From Euglena gracilis (taxonomy: Eukaryota > Euglenida > Euglenophyceae > Euglenales): a stretch of DNA of 64,000 bases. Below, in pieces: positions 50,940 through 61,403 of this stretch. The stretch is taken from contig CP154954.1 of the NCBI GenBank assembly GCA_039621445.1, forward strand, positions 45,983,847-46,047,846, in the 5' to 3' direction. Every line of letters begins with the position of its first letter. Within the stretch, counting starts at the first letter, position 1. Position numbers and translations under genes: made by a program. Below the pieces are notes generated by a model, which ran no database searches, was not told the origin of the DNA, and saw only the letters and a list, made by a program, of their open reading frames with translations.

Positions 50940-53290
50940 TGCATCAGGCACAAGAATGCGCACGTGCGCACTCTTGAGGCCATTCCTTCGCTGGCAGGCT
51001 GTGATTCTATCTGCAGGAGAGCAGGAGGGGAGCAGCGCTGGGCAACCACAAGAGTGCGCACCTGCGCATTTCGTGAGGGGGAGTGCGCAGGTGCGCATTC
51101 TCTGTGTCATGGGGAGCTGTGTCTCGCTCTCCTGAACCCAGTGCCAGCACAGCATTGTGGCAGGGCAACCCCCATGGTGCACTGCTGGCTTTTTTTGTTG
51201 ACGATTTCAGAGGCATCTCATTGCACAGTGGGTGACGCCAGAGCATGGCGTACGTCTCCCTGGCTGTGCCTCCACCTGGTGTGCTGAGTTGTTGGGCATC
51301 GCCCTGTGTGGCAACCTCCTACCAGGGTGCTTTAAGGGGAGACACTAGAAGGGAATGTGCATGTGCGCATTCACCCCGATGTGCCATGTTTGACTGCAGC
51401 CATTGCGGATGGGGTGTGTGGCGAAGGTGTGTGCATATGTGCTTTCCTTGGTCTTCACAGCGGCCAGGGGTTGTGTAGTTTGCAGTGCTGGAGCGTCGAC
51501 TCTGAGTACATGATAAAAAAGGGTTCTGTGTGGTGGGTGACGTTTGTTGCCAGCAAGGCCACAGGTGACCTCCCCTGCTGTGTTTCGCTCCAGGGCTGCC
51601 TCGACCTCGTACACCATTCGATCCTCACAGGGAGGTCTACACCTCAGCCGTGTGGTTTCAAACCCAGGCCAGGTGGGGGGAGTTGGCGTGGGTGGTGGCA
51701 TGCCCACCTGGGAGTGCAAATATTCGGCGGTGTGGCTGTAATTTACAGAAAGGCACAGGACGCTTTTTTGCGCATGTGTGCATTCACTGGCTTTTTACTC
51801 ATGCCATGAAAGGCTGCTGACCGCAATTGGGAATTAGGGTGCCCGTCACTGAGGAATTTCCTTGGGCACCAAAGTCCCTTTCTCATCCGTTTCCCCTTGG
51901 TACGACACAATGGAATGCACAGAAAAAGAAGGACGAAAAAAATTACTGGGTTTATCAGCAAGTTTTTGTTCTGATGTGCTTGTGCCTATCTCACAATCTC
52001 AAGGGCCTGGAGAAATTTTGGGGCAAGGACTGACCAATGGTGTTCGCTTCTTTGAATCCATTTAGATTGTGAATTAATTCCGTGTTTACAGGCCGTTTTT
52101 GGGAATAATGCCGAAGGTGGTGATGGGCGTGTTTCGCTCTCGAGGTGCCAACCCCGTGAGCACTGTGTGTGGAACCAGACACAACCCCCTGCTTTGACCC
52201 TAATTGTGGGGCACAGTGCTCCTTGCACCGTGCACCGCAGCCCAACGTAAGGTTGTTCAGGGCGACCATTGGCTGTGTGCTGCCATGCACGCTCTGGGGC
52301 GTGGGGTCGGACAACGCTGGCATCAACCGGCCCATCACCTCCGCCGGGTGGGGGACGGTTGCACGTGCGTTGTGACGTGCTCCACACGTTCATGAGAGCA
52401 GCGTAGGCTGGGCTGGGCACTGGACTGCAGCGGCACAAGTCGAATGCGTAGGTGCGCATTCCGATTTGTTCGGTGACTTGACCTGCAGGGGGGGCAGTTT
52501 CCCTGTCAGTGAAGGACATGGATTCGTGCCTTGACACTTGCCGTCGCCGAGCCCAGGGTTTTCCATGCCGCTGCAAGTGTTGTGTTCCAGGGTGTGGTCT
52601 GGTACAGCGACATTGTTGCCCAGGGTGATTCTCCTGGTTCAATTGCCCCTCACACACCCATATTCTACAAGCCCGAAACCACATCACAGTGCACAACTCG
52701 GATTCAAGGTAGGCAAACAACAGGCCATACCCAGTGTGTCCTTCAACATCAATGCGCGTGTGCGCATTCCGCCTTCCCACAGCCTGTGTCCATTCCAAAA
52801 TGCGCACCTGCGCATTCTGTAAGGTTTCCAAAAAATGCGCAGGTGCGCATTCTTCGGCTTGGCACTCAGTGACACCCCCAATGTTTTGACCTTGGGAGGG
52901 CTGTGCCTCTCTGGCTGCAAGGAGTTCCTTCCTATGCTCATCCCGGGTTCGCCAGGCCCTGTCCCTGGGAGCCATCAGCACACATCGGTGAACACAAGGT
53001 GGCACACCCAGGTCCAGGTTGTCCTGTGTCGCCCGTGTTCCGCATGTCGTGCGGAGTTTGTCGAGTGTATGTCCAGCCACACACTGTTCCGCAATCGTCG
53101 GAAGGCAGTGGTAAACAGCGTGATACGCAGTTGAAACAGTATACCAGGGGGTGGTCCCTGTGGTCGTGTTAAATCCAAACAGCTCATTTTTGAGGTGTTC
53201 ACACCTAGTCTGGAAGAGACACACAACCCTTCAAAATGCGCACCTGTGCACTCCGCTTCCGAAATGCACGGATGCGCATTTTCACTAAAA
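50940..53290. repeat. Cluster of AATGCGCANNTGCGCATT palindromes
   Basis: About eleven copies, e.g. near 50957, 51054, 51084, 51357, 51770, 52447, 52753, 52799, 52836, 53237 and 53266, with the two central bases varying (CG, CC, GG, AT, GT). They lie in otherwise non-repetitive sequence and are absent from the psaD region. Spacing is irregular. Confidence 0.85.
51986..53224 (-). CDS. 412-codon open frame, unrecognised
   Basis: Longest uninterrupted frame in the window (1239 nt). It runs across several of the AATGCGCA palindromes (read as NAQVRI, NAHTRI) and is rich in C, H, R and T. I see no domain, and the frame lacks the texture of the psaD exons. It may be chance in GC-rich DNA or a fragment of an unknown element gene. 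Confidence 0.2.
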   Translation of the reverse strand: MCLFQTRCEHLKNELFGFNTTTGTTPWYTVSTAYHAVYHCLPTIAEQCVAGHTLDKLRTTCGTRATQDNLDLGVPPCVHRCVLMAPRDRAWRTRDEHRKELLAAREAQPSQGQNIGGVTECQAEECAPAHFLETLQNAQVRILEWTQAVGRRNAHTRIDVEGHTGYGLLFAYLESELCTVMWFRACRIWVCEGQLNQENHPGQQCRCTRPHPGTQHLQRHGKPWARRRQVSRHESMSFTDRETAPPAGQVTEQIGMRTYAFDLCRCSPVPSPAYAALMNVWSTSQRTCNRPPPGGGDGPVDASVVRPHAPERAWQHTANGRPEQPYVGLRCTVQGALCPTIRVKAGGCVWFHTQCSRGWHLESETRPSPPSALFPKTACKHGINSQSKWIQRSEHHWSVLAPKFLQALEIVR

Positions 53291-53439
53291 CTGCCAGAAT
53301 TTTGTGACTCAACAAGAAAAGTGCATTCCCGGCCGTCTAAGAGAGTGGGCCATATTTTTCGGCGGCAAAGGAGCCAAATTTTTTTGAAAAGGTGCTGTTT
53401 TTAGCATTTTTCACAAGTTTTGGCCATTTTCGGGGGGAA

Positions 53440-54000
53440 GTTAGTGTGTCCCCCGGGACCCCCCCGGGGGCCCCCCCAAGGGGGTGAGTGACCCCCCTCC
53501 CCCCCGGTCTTGAAAACCCCCTGGTTGGGGGTCAATGATAGAAATAAAGTTTCCCTCTGATTGCTGACGCAAAATTGTTTGTGGAAACATTTTTATTCTG
53601 GTCAAACAAGGCTTTGTGTCGAGATTTAAGGGAAACAACACAAATTTCCTCGGTGTCCACTCTTTTGAGTCACATTTCCATTTATGTTGCCCCTTTAGTT
53701 CCCCAAATCATAGAAATATCCATTGCCAGTTGCAATAACTCAGAGAATACTCTTTCCAGAGGGACTCGTTGGTATTCAAACCAGTACTCCTGCAGTCAAC
53801 ATAGAGTGGTCGTATGACAGGGGGGGGGGGATAGTTTGGCACACGTCAGCTGGGAGTCAGCATTCCACTGTCATTAATCATTTTGTTTTGGTGGCTCTTT
53901 GTTGCCGTCGATGGAATCCAGAGGCAAAGCTCTGCAGTGTATTTGTTAATGAAATGCAGGTATCCAGTGTGCAATTCCTGATTTTTTTTTGTGTCGTGCA
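53440..54000. other. Region without supported gene
   Basis: G/C-run block at 53430-53530, then AT-richer sequence leading to the candidate exon at 54.0 kb. No element ends found. Confidence 0.4.
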
Positions 54001-54364
54001 ATATGTCTCACTCGTGTGTCTGTTGTGGCTATCGCTGGATGTTTGGGGCGTCTTTTGACAAAGTCCCTTTCGTTCCCTTTGGGGACAACAAAGCACTGAA
54101 GACGCCTAGTGGCCTGAAGCCGCTTGGAAAAGAATTTTATGCACATGATGACCTGCCAGTTTTTGGCGTTGTGGATGGCCACTGGTATCCAACGAGAACC
54201 GGGGCTCCGGTGCCTCAGGGGAGGGTTCGGAGCGTGCCTCTGCCCACATCGAGAAGCCGGACAAGACGCCATTGCCCCCCGGCTTTCAGGACGAGACCGA
54301 GGCTGCTGCGTCCGCCCTCCCCAAGGAAGCCCCAACCCCACCCACAGCAACAGGGGCGGCCCAG
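54001..54364 (+). CDS. Candidate 5' exon(s) of an unrecognised gene
   Basis: Starts MSHSCVCCGYRWMFGASFDK (a CxCC cluster), VPFVPFGDNKALKTPSGLKP, HDDLPVFGVVDGHWYPT. Around 54150-54210 the plausible frame changes to SGEGSERASAHIEKPDK, TPLPPGFQDETEAAASALPK, ending GCCCAG|GTAGGC. The frame change could be a 1-2-nt error or a small nonconventional intron. No family recognised. Confidence 0.4.
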
Positions 54365-54506
54365 GTAGGCATAGTCCCCCACATCATATGAGTCGGCCGT
54401 CTCCCCCCCCCCCCCCGGCTGAACGGCGAGCCTGACCGTCTGGGTGGACCGCCGTCCCCCCACCCCCATCCCCTCCAGCCGTGCTGAGGGTCCCCGCACA
54501 GCCCAG

Positions 54507-54720
54507 CAGCCTCCCCAAGGCAAGACGCGGCAGCGGCGGCTGCGGAAGAGGGCGGAGAAGTGGTACATCGACCTTCGGCGGCGGGGCCGGTGGGACATTG
54601 AGGAGCGGGACCAGCTGCTGCGGCAGCGGCGGCTGGAGGAGCGGCAGCGGCAGGAGGCGGAGGGCGGGATCAGGGCTGAGCGGGAATCCCAGAAATGCTA
54701 TGGGTGGCGTGCGCATGCAT
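54507..54720 (+). CDS. Candidate exon, Arg/Glu-rich helical protein
   Basis: After AGCCCAG, phase 0: QQPPQGKTRQRRLRKRAEKW, YIDLRRRGRWDIEERDQLL, RQRRLEERQRQEAEGG. Strongly charged and probably helical or coiled coil. It ends just where a TG microsatellite begins (GCATGCAT|GTGTGT), which fits the GTNTG donor pattern of the psaD introns. Confidence 0.45.
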
Positions 54721-54741
54721 GTGTGTGTGTGTGTGGTGTGT

Positions 54742-54785
<44 letters not shown>

Positions 54786-54874
54786 TGTGGGTGGGTGGGG
54801 GTGTGGGTGGGTGTGTGGGTGGGGGGGTGTGCGTGTTGGTGTGGTGTGGTGTGTTTTGTTGTGTGTGTGTGTGT

Positions 54875-54922
<48 letters not shown>

Positions 54923-54950
54923 GCGTTTGAGCGCGCGCGTGTGGGGGGGG
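54721..54950. repeat. TG microsatellite forming most of an intron
   Basis: (TG)n with TGGG interruptions from 54721 to about 54935. The interval 54721-54975 starts GTGTG and ends TGTACAG, so the microsatellite appears to be the intron between the candidate exons 54507-54720 and 54976-55238. The phases agree (1 and 2). Confidence 0.8.
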
Positions 54951-54975
54951 ATTGACACCAGGTTGTTCTGTACAG

Positions 54976-55238
54976 CCCTGGGGAGGACGGAGGCGGAGGA
55001 GGGGTGGCCGGAGCGGCGGCGGGCGGCGGGAGCGGTGCCGGTGTCGGGACGCCGTGCACGCCGGTCGACGGTGGACCCTGACCTTGTGTGGCTCACAGAG
55101 AAGGAGCGGAGGAGGCAGGAGCAGCTGGCGAGGCATGAGCATGCAACGATCCCTGAAGAGACAAGCAGGCGACAGCTACCTTCCTGGGCACCTCCGCACT
55201 TCCTGACTTCTTTATGGCTTGCTCTCCACCTGCCCTGA
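54976..55238 (+). CDS. Candidate terminal exon of the Arg/Glu-rich gene
   Basis: GRTEAEEGWPERRRAAGAVP, RRSTVDPDLVWLTEKERRRQ, EQLARHEHATIPEETSRRQ, ending HLP and TGA at 55236-55238. GC-rich, high third-position GC like the psaD exons. Joined to 54507-54720 it gives about 160 residues. Product unknown. Confidence 0.45.
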
Positions 55239-55514
55239 GACACACAGTCATCTGAGCTCTTGGAGGGGGTGGATGACCTCGTCTTTGATTTGAGATTTCA
55301 TTAAGTCCGCCGATGGAAGGTAAGATCCGTCTCGGCTGGTAAATTTTTGCCAAAAGTTAAGGTGGTGAAGGTGGGGCCATATGTGAAGGTGGAGTTGGGG
55401 TGTCTGCCACCCTCTGAATGCCTTGCCCTGTGGCACTGACCTGTTTTTCCTCCGCAATATTTTTGGTACAAATCACCTTCATGTATCATTACCCACACTC
55501 CTCTCCATTGGGGT

Positions 55515-55911
55515 CAGGCTTTTGCTTAAGGGATTGCAGTACCCCCCGGGGGGGGGGGGCTGGGCTGAAGCTAGTCCAAATTTGGCCAGTGGGATTCCTA
55601 GCAGACCCCCCCGGGGGGGGGGTCTGCTAGCAGGGCTAGCTAGTGGAAATTTTTTTTCTGGTGACCAGAGCGAAGCGCCGGAATTTTTTTGGGGGGACCC
55701 CCAAAAATGGCCAAAAATGCCCGTTTTTGGCCATTTTTTGGGAATTTTTGGAACGAAATCAGCCAAAAACCTCTTAAAAACCTCATTTCCACCTGGGGGG
55801 ACCCCGGACCCACCCCTGGGGGGGAGGGGGGGTCCTGGCTAGTCCATTTTTTCCAGTGTCCAGCCGATTAGCTAGCCAGTACCCCCCCCAGGGTCCTTAA
55901 GCAAAAGCCTG
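55515..55911. mobile_element. CAGGCTTTTGCTTAAG-family element with 8-bp TSD
   Basis: 397 bp, CAGGCTTTTGCTTAAGGG / CCTTAAGCAAAAGCCTG, flanked by ATTGGGGT and ATTGGGGC (7 of 8). Relatives (CAGGCTTTTGCTTCAGGG) lie near 13.2 kb. Interior has GCCAAAAATGGCC words and a GAGCGAAGCGCC motif. Confidence 0.88.
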
Positions 55912-56249
55912 ATTGGGGCGTTGGTCGTGGCCAGTGAATAGCAAAAATACCTGCTTGGGCCCCAGGGGTGTGGCAGTCCAACAGGATAAATGGTCGGTGG
56001 AAACAGCTGCCGGCTGCTGGGGATTGCGGAAAAGGCAAGCCGCAGCTACCTCGCAGTCCCAAACATACTATTGCTTTATGTCTATCCCCCCACCTGCCGT
56101 GACAAATCCTTCTGCAAACCCTGAATGGATTTGGCATCCAGATTCTTTATGTTGGGCTTGGGACGTTGAACTCCTCTGGGCATTCCAAGTCTTTGAAAAA
56201 AAGTGCATTTTTATACTGCACCGAGTGGTAATGGAAGCCAGCGAAGTAC

Positions 56250-56655
56250 CCCCCCCCCCTAATAAGTGCCAGTGCCCTAATTGTGTGCAGTGCCCTAATA
56301 AGTGCGCACCCCCAGGGGTCCTACTTCCTAAAAAAGTACCTCCCTAAAAAGTGCGCACCCCCCCCAAAGGAGAAATTACTGCTACATCTCATGTCAGAAA
56401 GCACACACAATTCTCAGAATTGTCTTTCTCAGACCAACTATTTCTATCGTCCAAGCCCAAATTTGACACATAATCACTTGACTCATTGCTTGAAATCGTA
56501 AAATAGGGGGGAAATTGAAAAAGAGCGGGGGAAATATGAGTATTTTCGACTTTGTCCTAAAAAGTGCGCACTGCCCTAATAAGTGCACACCTCTTGGGGT
56601 CCGAAACTACGTCCTTAAAATGCGCGCACCCGTGCACTTATTAGGGGGGGGGGAG
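56250..56655. mobile_element. GTGCGCACTTATTAGGG-family element (opposite orientation)
   Basis: CCTAATAAGTGCGCACCCCC motifs at both sides. The interior ATTTCTATCGTCCAAGCCC, AAATTTGACACATAATCAC is the reverse complement of the interior at 5.9-6.2 kb. Confidence 0.7.
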
Positions 56656-56787
56656 TTATGTTGCAAAACCCACACAGTTTGAACCCCAAAACCTTCTTGT
56701 TTGTCGATGCTTTGGAAGTGAACTCTGAAGTTTGCATAGTTCCCAGTTCAATTGAGGAGGTTATGGTGTTCGCTTAGGGTTGAGGGG

Positions 56788-57276
56788 CAGAGAATTTCTT
56801 AAGCCAGACCCCACCCTGCCCCCAAAGGGGAGGGGTCCAGCCAGCCAGCCAGCCAGCACATTTTTTCCAGCAAGCAGCTCCCAGTCGCCCCCCCTCCCCC
56901 CGGAGGTCGAGCGGAAATAAAGTTTTCGCAGCCTGGCGAATCCGGGCTGGATCGAAAATTTTTTGACATCAAGCGCCGAAAATTTTTGAAAGAAAATGGG
57001 TCAAAAATGGCCCAAAATGGCCATTTTTGGTCCTTTTTGTGTTTTTTTTTCACCTCAAAACTTTGGCAAAAAAAAGTCCAACTCAGCTAGCTGGATTTGG
57101 GCTTTTTTTGGCTGTTTTCGGGTGCAGCCGGGTCCAGCCCAGCAGGCGGTAGGACCCACCCCCCTGGACCCCCCGGGGGGGGGAGTCCAGCCAGCACCTT
57201 TTTTCCAGCCAGCGCCATTTCCCAGCTGGCTGGCTGGACCCCCCCTCAAGTCTTTAAGGTCTTCAAGAAACTCCTG
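56788..57276. mobile_element. CAG...CTG element with 8-bp TSD
   Basis: 489 bp, CAGAGAATTTCTTAAGCC / CTTCAAGAAACTCCTG, flanked by TTGAGGGG and TTGATGGG (7 of 8). Contains CCAGCCAGCCAGCCAGC and its inverse, as at 6.5 and 33.3 kb. Confidence 0.78.
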
Positions 57277-57284
57277 TTGATGGG

Positions 57285-57690
57285 TGATGTGGTTGGGGGG
57301 GGTTTAAGTAAACCCCCCCAAATATAACCCCCCCAATGTAACCCCCCCTGAGGACCTTGAAATCCTGCCCGAATGTAAAACCCCGAATATAAAATCGAAA
57401 ATTTTTTTGATTTTGTCGAAAAAAAAATTCGACAAAATCTCTCCTGAAGTTGTGATTTTTGGCAGATTTGGGAGCAATTTTTACCAAAAATTGCTCCTTT
57501 GCCCCAAAAAGTGAAATTTTTAGACCTGTATTTGTGGTTTTGGACCGAAAAAGTGACAACTGGATCCCACCAGAAGTTGATTTTTCCGAATGAATACAAC
57601 CCCCCCCCCAAATATAAAAACCCCCGGGGTCTTGAAATTTCCGCCCAAATATGAAACCGGGGAGGTTTATATTTGGGGGGGGGTTGCTTC
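57285..57690. mobile_element. Foldback with TATAACCCCCC/TATATTTGGGGG ends
   Basis: CCCCCCAAATATAACCCCC at the left and GGTTTATATTTGGGGGGG at the right, with a second inner pair and an AT-rich middle with TTTTTTTCGACAAAA pairing. It resembles the 37.3-kb foldback in design. Confidence 0.65.
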
Positions 57691-57699
57691 TCCGAGATT

Positions 57700-58600
57700 T
57701 CTGCAGCAGTGGTATTGTTTCAAAGCGAACCCAAGACGCCTCTGCCAACTCCGAGAGCTCTGCCCAAGCCATGGCTGGGCTTGGGGGCCCGAGGCTTCTG
57801 GGAGCGATGCACAGGACTAAAGAAGAATCGTGTTGTTTTGGTGTGCATGTGCATCGTGTGTTGTGTAATGTTGCGTCCATTGTCTCTCTCTGTGTGTATG
57901 TGCGATTGCGCCTCAACCCCAAAAGTGTTTCCTCTCCTGAAAATGGTGCAGCCCTTGGTTTATCCCGGCTTGTATCCCATGTACGGAATCATATGCACCG
58001 AGGTGTCACCCCTCGCCCCCCCCCCAAGTGCACCCAACTTGTCGCCAGCAATGAATGATCATCATGATGATTTTTTTTGCCTCTCAAGGTTGGCTAAAAA
58101 AACATGTGGTAACTCCTCCGGCACAAATGCGTCAGATACAAAAACTGACATCCTTGGGAGTATTTGGTTACCCTCAGGTGAATGTGGGCTTCTGAGGAAA
58201 TGGTGAGCATTTACCCTCCTGTTTCTCGACGCATCAAACAACAAGCTCCCGAGGAATTCAAAAGCAGAATGCACAAAGCAATGAAAGAGGACATTTAGGA
58301 TTTTATTTAGCCCGCAGTGACGTTGAAGGGTCGTTGCGGGATGCCCCATTGTGAACACCCCCAAACCACTTTGCAGTGCTTACCTCCTGATTCTCCAAAA
58401 AGATGCATTATTTTCCACGTTTTTCCTTAAGCAGAGGGGGGCAAAGTTATTTGGATGGATCTTTTTCGGGTTCCCCCCTGCCAAGTCATTGGGCAAACTG
58501 CTCTGTTGTCCGATGGTCGGAAGCATTGAATTGTGTTACAGTTATAAAATGAAACAGCATTTGTTCGCAAATTGCTTTTGGAAAAGTGGTCAGTCGGTCC
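57700..58600. other. Region without supported gene
   Basis: Moderately AT-rich, no homopolymer elements, several short open frames that disagree between strands. A conserved exon could be hidden here, but I see none I can name. Confidence 0.35.
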
Positions 58601-58819
58601 TTCGATGGTTTTGGAGTAAAGGAAATTTGCCTGGGTCGGCAGGCGCTGGGGTCCAGAACCGACCCCCTGGAGGGGGGTGCCTGCTATGGGCAGGCACACC
58701 CCATAGCGCAAGGCACCCCCCCCCCCGGTTGGTAAAAAAGAAGCCTGATGGCGGTAGGGGGGTGCCCGCTAGTGTGCCCGTCTGACAAGGGGCTGGCTTC
58801 GCTCCTCCCCCCCCCCCCA

Positions 58820-59400
58820 CTGTGTCTTCCCCAAACCCGGGGCGTTGGCGTCCCCCGTCGGCTGGGCCAGCCCCGGCCTGTGGCCAGCCCCACCGGCCAG
58901 TGGGTGCTGCACCGCCCGGCGGGGGCCCGGCCCCTGCCGTTCGCCGGCGCGGGGCGGGCCGCCGCCGGGGGGCTGCCGCTGCCCCCCGCGGCGCCGGACG
59001 AGCCCCCAGCCCGGCGGGCGCGGCCGGCGATCCCCCTGCCGCTGTGCCGCGATGCTCGTGGGACTGGGGACAGCGGCGGGCGCTCACCCCAACTCCGCGT
59101 CGAGGATGGCAAAAAGAGCCCACATAACAAATGCCGGGGGATTTCCGACCCCCCCCCCTCCAGTGTGTGTCCTACAGGGGGTGGTTGGCAGTGCCCCGCG
59201 GAGCGATCGCTGCCGGCATGCGGAAGACGGGTGGTGGCCGCCGGAGGGCGAGACTTGGAGCAGCGGCGAGGAGGCGGCCCTATGGCAGGGGACGGGCCCA
59301 GAGGACGAGCCTGAGGAGGTTTGGTGGGATGGAGGGCCCAAGACGGCTGACGCAGTTGGTGCCGGGCGAGGGCACTCCCCCTGGCAGTTATTTTTTTTCG
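58820..59400 (+). CDS. GC-rich candidate coding segment, unrecognised
   Basis: Very GC-rich, with protein-like frames: VPRRLGQPRPVASPTGQWVL, LPLPPAAPDEPPARRARPAI, and then in another frame HAEDGWWPPEGETWSSGEEA, GPEDEPEEVWWDGGPKTADA. The composition (high third-position GC) is that of the psaD exons rather than the elements. Exon borders and product cannot be fixed from the sequence alone. Confidence 0.3.
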
Positions 59401-59741
59401 AGACAAGATTGCTAAGACTATGGCAAAAACCCGATGTATGCTGCTTTTGTGTGCTTGCAGTTTGCCAGCGCCTTGAATACTTGCGGCTGCCTGGGGGGGG
59501 GGGGGGGCTGTTTTTTGGTTTTTTGGGGGGAAACCTGGGGGGGGGGCTTCAATGGGGGGTTGTTATTTCGATGGGCTGGCACAAAAAACTGATGCAAGAT
59601 TAGGATTCCAAATATAGTTTGCTTCACAAAAAACCTTGAAACCTTGAAAGAAATGGCAGGAATATGAGTGAATGCCACTGCTTTGAACGTACAACGGGGA
59701 GGGCATCGCGCAATAAATCCTGACAGAAAACCACAGAGGCT
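59400..59741. other. Region without supported gene
   Basis: G-run block (59490-59560) and AT-rich sequence. No element ends found. Confidence 0.35.
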
Positions 59742-60602
59742 GTGCTTCGGTCCCTTCACTTCAGGTGCAGCTTCGATGCCCTCCCGGCGTTGACACATAA
59801 CCCCAGCGCGGCCACTCTGCAGGGTTGTTGCCGTATCCCATGTGGTCCGCAAGCAAAGGCCTGCATCAGAGTTGCATCTGCACAGAGTGCCCGCGCCCCT
59901 CCCGACTGGCAGCCAGACCCGTCGCAGCCCGCTGCGCGGTCCCGAGACCCCGCAATGGAACCGGCGTCGGGCGCGGGCGAGGCCAGCGCTCAGGGGGGCG
60001 ATGGTGGGGCAGCGATGTGGAAGCAGGCCCACCTGTGTGTGGGGGGGGGGAGGCCTCCTGTTGCGGCTACATGGAGAGGGGCTTGGGGGGTGTGCACTCC
60101 TCCCGCCCTGGCACCACTGCTCGCAGCCCCCGGGCAAACGCTTCCGCTGCACAGGGCCTCCCCCGGGGTCCCCCAGTCCCTCTCCCGGCCTTTCCCCTCA
60201 AGGCGGGGGGGGGTTGGGGGTTGGGGGTTGGGGGTTGGTCCGGACCGGGTTGGCCCCGCGGGGCACCGGGCGGTGTGGCGGGCGGGCCCTGCCGCCGCCA
60301 GCCACGCAGCCGACGTCGGCCGGGGGCCCCGGCAGGCGCCCGGGGCGGGCTGGGCCGTGCACCGGCCGCTGCGGGTCATCGGCGCCGGCGGCCGGGAGGC
60401 GGCGGCCGGGGAAGAGGAGCGGCAGGGACAGCATTTGCAGGTCGAGCCGGAGATGGGTTGGGAGGGGGGGGTGCCTTCTCAAAGGAGATGCACAGAGCAA
60501 TTCCCAACCCCCACACCCCTGGGGGCCAGGAGGGTGTGGTTTGCTTCGTCAGTGAACCTCCCTCCCAAAGCAAGGTGCTGGGTCCGTTGTTGGAAAACTT
60601 GA
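59742..60602 (+). CDS. 287-codon GC-rich open frame, candidate exons
   Basis: Within it 59886-60034 is bounded by CTGCACAG and ACCT|GTGTGT and reads DWQPDPSQPAARSRDPAMEP. 60240-60450 reads ASHAADVGRGPRQAPGAGWA, VHRPLRVIGAGGREAAAGEE. HRP..RVIGAGG is faintly like HRPAGARPLPFAGAG of the 58.8-kb segment, so the two may belong together. Product unknown. Confidence 0.3.
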   Translation: MLRSLHFRCSFDALPALTHNPSAATLQGCCRIPCGPQAKACIRVASAQSARAPPDWQPDPSQPAARSRDPAMEPASGAGEASAQGGDGGAAMWKQAHLCVGGGRPPVAATWRGAWGVCTPPALAPLLAAPGQTLPLHRASPGVPQSLSRPFPSRRGGVGGWGLGVGPDRVGPAGHRAVWRAGPAAASHAADVGRGPRQAPGAGWAVHRPLRVIGAGGREAAAGEEERQGQHLQVEPEMGWEGGVPSQRRCTEQFPTPTPLGARRVWFASSVNLPPKARCWVRCWKT

Positions 60603-60654
60603 GGGGGTCTTTTGGGGGGTTCAATCAACTCTGTGTGTTTTGCTGAATATTTTC

Positions 60655-60850
60655 AAGCTTTTGGTTGGGCCGCGGCCCGCCGAGGTCTAACCAAGGCAAT
60701 TTTTTTCATTTTGATGCCGTCTTTTTCTCGCAATGGTTTTCACCACGATGGTTGGGCCGCAGCCCAACCAAATTTTTGGCCTTTCAGTTCATGTTTGGTT
60801 GGGCTGTAGTTGGCAGCGGCTAACCGCAGCCCAACCTCCCGTAACCATCC
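60655..60850. repeat. GGTTGGGCTGCAGCCCAACC palindrome cluster
   Basis: Three variants: GGTTGGGCCGCGGCCCGCCG (60662), GGTTGGGCCGCAGCCCAACC (60750) and GGTTGGGCTGTAGTTGG...CCGCAGCCCAACC (60795-60836). Confidence 0.8.
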
Positions 60851-61403
60851 AAGCACCATGCCTGGCGATGCATACTCCATGTCCATTTGCTTTGAGTTCA
60901 TTTGATCTGCAGGGTTACTGTCCAATTCCAGCCATTGACAGCTGGATGGTAATTGGCTCCACTAAACACAATACATCAAAAAATACCAGGAACACTCGGA
61001 TGGTGTGGAGATGAAACGGAGACGTTGTTGTTAATGAAAGTTGTTAATGATTGGGTTAGGTGAATATGCACTCAAAAGAAGGTGAGATAATAGAGGAGTG
61101 ATGAAAGAGATGAGGAAATCCAAAAAATCCAAATCCAAAAAAAGACCCCTCTCAATACTGCGAAAATGTCCCCCAACAAGGAGTGGGCGATTCTTTTTAA
61201 TTCCGGAGCTTTTTTTAAACGTATGTGATAAACTTATGTGTTTTGGAGACAATTTTTTGTTTGCTAATAGTGCAAACCCTGCTTTTGGGACGGGATGGGT
61301 AAACCCCCCCATTTATGAACACCCAAAGGTTTATTGGATCTGGTTTGGTTGGTCAGCCGAAGGGGGAGGGGGTCACCCCCCAAGAATTGTCTCCAAAATA
61401 ATA

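Noticed and set aside
50661-51287. 208-codon plus-strand frame
   Set aside because: Starts in a region with an AG acceptor but shows no protein-like conservation, is rich in C and H, and reads through three palindromic repeats; kept only as background.
54384-55243. Minus-strand frames with long HTHT repeats
   Set aside because: Reverse reading of the TG microsatellite; the plus-strand exon model with GT/AG borders explains the region better.
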